A stretch of DNA of 64,000 nt from Citrus sinensis (lineage: Eukaryota > Streptophyta > Magnoliopsida > Sapindales > Rutaceae): assembly GCF_022201045.2 (NCBI RefSeq), contig NC_068557.1, forward strand, positions 32,465,501-32,529,500, given 5' to 3'. Positions 60,484-64,000 of the stretch are shown here, piece by piece (the stretch's first letter is position 1; each line of letters starts with the position of its first letter). The notes under the pieces are model-generated. The model had not been told where the DNA came from and did no database searches. It worked only from the letters and a program-made list of their open reading frames with translations. The position numbers and the translations under genes were made by a program.

Positions 60484-63358
60484 ATGTCAACTATTTCAAG
60501 AATGAAGTGTCTAATAACCCCGCCCTTTTCATTGACACCCATCTCCCTTCACCTCTCGAAGGCCACAACTCTTGCCTCAAAATCCTGTTTTTTGAATCCC
60601 GCAACGTCTCTTCGAAACCCTAAATTTATCCACTCAATGGTTTCGCCCAGACCCCCTCTTTTCTCCTTACAAAATCGAAACCTGCATTCGGAGGCCTCTG
60701 TTTCTTCGCCCTCAGGTGAGATTCACGTGATCGTAGGACCCATGTTTGCCGGAAAAACGACCACGCTTCTTCGAAGAATTCAAGCTGAGACCCAAAAGGG
60801 CAGGTTTGTTGCTTCTCTTTTATTTTATTCATGTTTTATTCAATGGGTTTGCTTGGGATTTGACTGTATTACTTGTGGCATTTGTTTTAAGTGTTGGGTC
60901 GTGTCTATCAATAGGTACCGTTGTGGGAATGCATCAATTTTATTCCTAAAGTTTGATTGTTCTGAATTCTAATTTTTCATTAAATTTAGTTTGATGGACT
61001 GGAATTGCAAATATGTTTATGTTCCATGATCGAATGGGATTGTCACTGCTGAGATATTCCCAGCTTTCAGGTCAATCTACGTAACAATGTCATCCAATTG
61101 GATGAAGCAATAAGGGGCCTTTGTTTTTCTGGGAGATTAAGTGAAGCTATTGGATTATTATGGCGAACAGGGTTGAAAGTGGATGAGGGGACATACGCTC
61201 TTTTGTTGCAAGAGTGCATATTCACAAAAGAATATAGAAAAGGGAGAAGAATTCATGCTCAAATGGTTATTGTTGGATATGTTCCCAATGAATATATCAA
61301 AACCAAATTGTTGATATTGTATGCAAAATATGGGGATCTAGTAACTGCTCATGTTCTGTTTTATAAGCTGCAGCAAAAAAGTTTGATTTCTTGGAATGCT
61401 ATAATTGCTGGATATGTGCAAAAAGGCTTTGAAGAAGTTGGACTGGATTATTATTACAAGATGAGGGAAAATGGTTTGAGACCGGACCAGTATACGTTTG
61501 CATCAATTTTCAGAGCGTGTGCCACCTTGGCCACATTGGACTACGGGAAACGAGCCCATGGTCTCATGATCAAGTGTGGTATTAGAGAAAACGTTGTAGT
61601 TAATAGTGCTCTTATAGATATGTACTTCAAATGCAGTAGTATCTCTGATGGGCGTCAAGTATTTGATAAATTGTCAAATAGAAATGTTGTTACTTGGACT
61701 TCTTTGATAGCTGGGTATGGACAGCATGGAAGAGTCGTAGAGGTTTTTCAATTATTTCATAGGATGACAAGTGAAGGTTTCAGACCAAATTACGTTACTT
61801 TTCTTGCTGTGCTTTCTGCTTGTGACCATGGAGGTCTTGTCAATAAAGGCTGGGATTACTTCTCATCCATGTTGAGGGATTATGGAATCCAACCTAGAGG
61901 GAAACATTATGCAGCCATAGTTGATCTTTTGGGACGTGCTGGGAAGTTACAAGAGGCTTATGAGTTTGTTCTTAGTTCACCTTGTATGGAACACTCTGTA
62001 GTATGGGGTGCTTTACTTGGGGCATGTAGAATTCATGGAGACATTGACCTGGTGAAGGTGGCAGCTAAGAAGTACTTCGAATTGGACCCAGAAAATGCTG
62101 GGAAGTATGTGGTCTTGGCGAATGCATATGCCAATGTTGGGTCCTGGGACAATGTTGAGGAGGTTAGGGGGATGATGCGGGATTTAGGGGTGGTCAAAGA
62201 GCCTGGTTATAGCAGGATCGAAGTTTTAGGGATGGTCCACTTCTTCGTAATGGGCGATAAATCGCATAAGCATTCTAAGGAGATTAATCAGATGATTAAG
62301 GAAATAACATGCATTTTAAAGGATGCTGGCTGTGTTCTTGATTGAAGTGGGAACTAGTCCAAGTTTTTGCACTTACTATTTCCTTTTTTTGCAGAAATGT
62401 AGCAGTAATAAAATCCAATAAGGATACAAGATATGGGTTAGATTCCATAGTTACACATGATGGGGTGAAATTGCCATGTTGTGCGTTGACCACCTTGTCA
62501 TCATTCAGACAAAAATTCGGTTCTGATGCTTATGATCAGGTAATTCAATGTGAAAATTGATGATCTGTGTCATGAAAAATGGTACTCTGTAAATACTTAA
62601 TTATTAGTCCAATTTCTATGAAAGTAAGTAATTCCAATTGTTTTCTCAAAAAACATAAAAAATAGAAAAATCCTAATTGTGAATGTGCAGTTCATTTGTA
62701 CCTGGTTAATGGATGCTGCATTTTTTTTTTTTAAAAGGTTAATGAACCTTATAAAATATAAGGCAAAGCATGTATGGCAGAAGGCTGCCATCAATTTTTA
62801 TAAATTTTGGTTGTGATTATATATTTGTTGAAGCCTTCCATGTACGTGTGCACCTTTTTTAAATGTCATATTCATGTCCAATACTTGGTGACAGGTAGAT
62901 GTGATCGGCATTGATGAGGCTCAATTCTTTGAAGACCTTTATGATTTCTGCCGTGAAGCTGCTGATCATGATGGAAAAACTGTGATAGTTGCTGGACTAG
63001 ATGGTGACTATTTGAGGTATGTGAAGGTACTTTCCTCCAATTGCCCATCTCATTTTTATAACAGTTTTATTGGGGTTTTGACGGCGGGAAATGTTGTTGC
63101 AGAAGGAGTTTTGGTTCTGTGATTGATATAATTCCGCTTGCTGATTCTGTAACCAAATTAACTGCTCGATGCGAGTTCTGTGGGAAGCGTGCTTTCTTCA
63201 CTTTAAGGAAGACTGAGGAGACAAAGACGGAATTGATTGGAGGGTCTGATATCTACATGCCTGTGTGCCGGCAGCACTATGTAAGCGGACAAGTAGTTGT
63301 AGAAGCTGCAAGAATTGTGCTAGAGTCTCAGAAGGTTCAGTGTGGCTCCTATGTGTAA
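60484..63358 (+). CDS. Thymidine kinase, TK1 type, organelle-targeted form
   Basis: Four exons (60484-60803, 62395-62539, 62895-63016, 63103-63358) encode 280 residues. The enzyme phosphorylates thymidine to TMP in the salvage pathway. Residues 1-77 are Ser/Arg/Leu-rich and poor in acidic residues, consistent with a plastid/mitochondrial transit peptide (TK1b type). The catalytic core has the P-loop GPMFAGKTT (85-93), the Walker-B-like IDEAQFF, the [13 protein letters not shown] segment, and zinc ligands in [10 protein letters not shown] plus the C-terminal CRQHY. The lasso region ([13 protein letters not shown]) is complete. Intron 1 is 1.6 kb and contains a same-strand PPR gene; the other introns are short. 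Confidence 0.93.
61064..62345 (+). CDS. PLS-class pentatricopeptide-repeat protein nested in thymidine kinase intron 1
   Basis: A long intron-free frame encodes about 425 residues of PPR repeats. It includes [60 protein letters not shown] and [19 protein letters not shown], then an E-type tail ([40 protein letters not shown]). There is no DYW domain. PPR proteins bind organellar RNA for editing, splicing or stability. The frame is open back to a TGA at 61050-61052 but has no ATG before repeat sequence begins; the first is at about 61263, inside a repeat. So a 5' exon must supply the start. Acceptors lie at 61063/61064 and 61070/61071. The first joins thymidine kinase exon 1 (ends 60803) in frame and gives 533 residues. 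Closest recalled relative is At4g16470. Confidence 0.85.
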
Positions 63359-63719
63359 AACACTAAATACTCTGATCAATTATGTACACATAGGCAGCCC
63401 TTTTGGTGTCATCAATCAATATGCACGTTGAATGAGCAAAATTGGAAATTAGAATTGATGTAGTTGGATACTGTACAAATTGTATCATTTTCTATTTGGA
63501 AGTGCTTGTTTATTGTGTGTATAATCAAAGCTTGAAATTCTCATGTTAACACGTGAACAAGAACGGAGCTTCCACTTTCCAAGGTGAACTAATCTTTACA
63601 GATAAATCTTATGGTTAAGCTTAAGCATTTGGCTCGCAATCTTCGATAATCCAGCAGGTGTCTCTTTCTCCCAAATCCCTAATGCAGTATTTCGGTAGCC
63701 GAAAATAACAGTAGCAATT
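63359..63719. other. Thymidine kinase 3' flank
   Basis: Untranslated region and short spacer. On the minus strand, the sequence just after the tRNA 3' end contains TTATTTT at about 63702-63708, usable as a Pol III stop. Confidence 0.6.
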
Positions 63720-63793
63720 TGCTTTCATTGAGAGTCGAACTCAAGACCTCCCGCTTACTAAACGGGTGCTCTAACCAACTGAGCTATGAAAGC
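63720..63793 (-). tRNA. tRNA-Thr (anticodon AGU)
   Basis: The minus strand folds as a complete cloverleaf. The acceptor GCTTTCA pairs perfectly with TGAAAGC. The D arm is GCTC...GAGC, with A-box-like TAGCTCAGTTGG. The anticodon stem CCCGT/GCGGG encloses loop TTAGTAA (anticodon AGT). The variable loop is AGGTC, and the T arm TTGAG/CTCAA encloses TTCGACT (B box). The discriminator is A. There is no intron. Convergent with thymidine kinase. Confidence 0.95.
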
Positions 63794-64000
63794 TTGATTG
63801 TTTGGTCGATCCAGTCAATGGGAAAAGAACCCTAATTTGTGGTCTTGGAATTTTATCAAACGGCCGAGGCCTCGTTCCTTTTCACAATGAAATGAAGTTG
63901 TAAAATCATATCGTTAATGAACCCGCGCATGCACGAAGACAAATACTAGTTCATTACCAAAACAACAGGAACTACATCCGAAGTGTACAGTACTAACAAT
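63794..64000. other. Upstream flank of tRNA-Thr, no other gene seen
   Basis: Short non-coding end of the window. Confidence 0.6.

Noticed and set aside
1-64000. LTR retrotransposons, virus-like elements, CRISPR arrays
   Set aside because: No gag-pol type reading frames, paired long direct repeats with primer-binding sites, or regularly spaced repeat-spacer arrays were seen.

Overview
This is nuclear DNA from a flowering plant. Genes have short GT-AG introns, intergenic DNA is strongly AT-rich, and small DNA transposons are abundant. Protein matches point to a eudicot, probably a woody rosid such as Citrus; the species is an inference from general resemblance. I find ten well-supported protein genes, one pentatricopeptide-repeat (PPR) gene nested inside one of them, and one tRNA. 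No LTR retroelement, virus-like element or CRISPR array was recognised.

Layout. 1-10 kb: intergenic, packed with DNA transposons: a hAT element with an exact 8-bp target duplication, a PIF/Harbinger element, a pogo-like relic, and a 1.9-kb Mutator-like element (MULE) inserted into a 143-bp tandem repeat. 10.4 kb: a secreted phytocystatin. 11.3-12.1 kb: the RNase H end of a 5'-truncated LINE. 14.8-24.7 kb: a gene-dense block with MO25-like, VTC4/inositol monophosphatase, and a DOMON-cytochrome b561 protein convergent with VTC4. 24.7-34.4 kb: a second transposon-rich stretch, including a Mutator-type element carrying an exon-like fragment. 34.6-40.5 kb: an armadillo-repeat protein and the myo-inositol transporter INT4. 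41-45.9 kb: intergenic, with nested transposons. 48-56 kb: RABA5a, a yippee-like zinc protein and a two-RRM hnRNP. 60.5-63.4 kb: an organelle-type thymidine kinase whose first intron holds the PPR gene. 63.7 kb: tRNA-Thr(AGU).

The genes do not form a pathway cluster; their order looks like conserved ancestral synteny. From memory of Arabidopsis locus numbers, cystatin, ARM, INT4 and PPR correspond to At4g16500, 16490, 16480 and 16470. Cystatin, MO25, DOMON-b561 and RABA5a correspond to At5g47550, 47540, 47530 and 47520. The window would then be the unfractionated version of two duplicated Arabidopsis segments.

Best leads: (1) the PPR reading frame has no upstream in-frame ATG but joins in frame to thymidine kinase exon 1 through a plausible acceptor at 61063/61064, so the two genes may share a first exon; (2) the yippee gene has an alternative last exon that would add about 99 unrecognised residues; (3) two Mutator-type elements appear to carry captured gene pieces, one with an unusual set of GTGCGACAGG palindromic modules.
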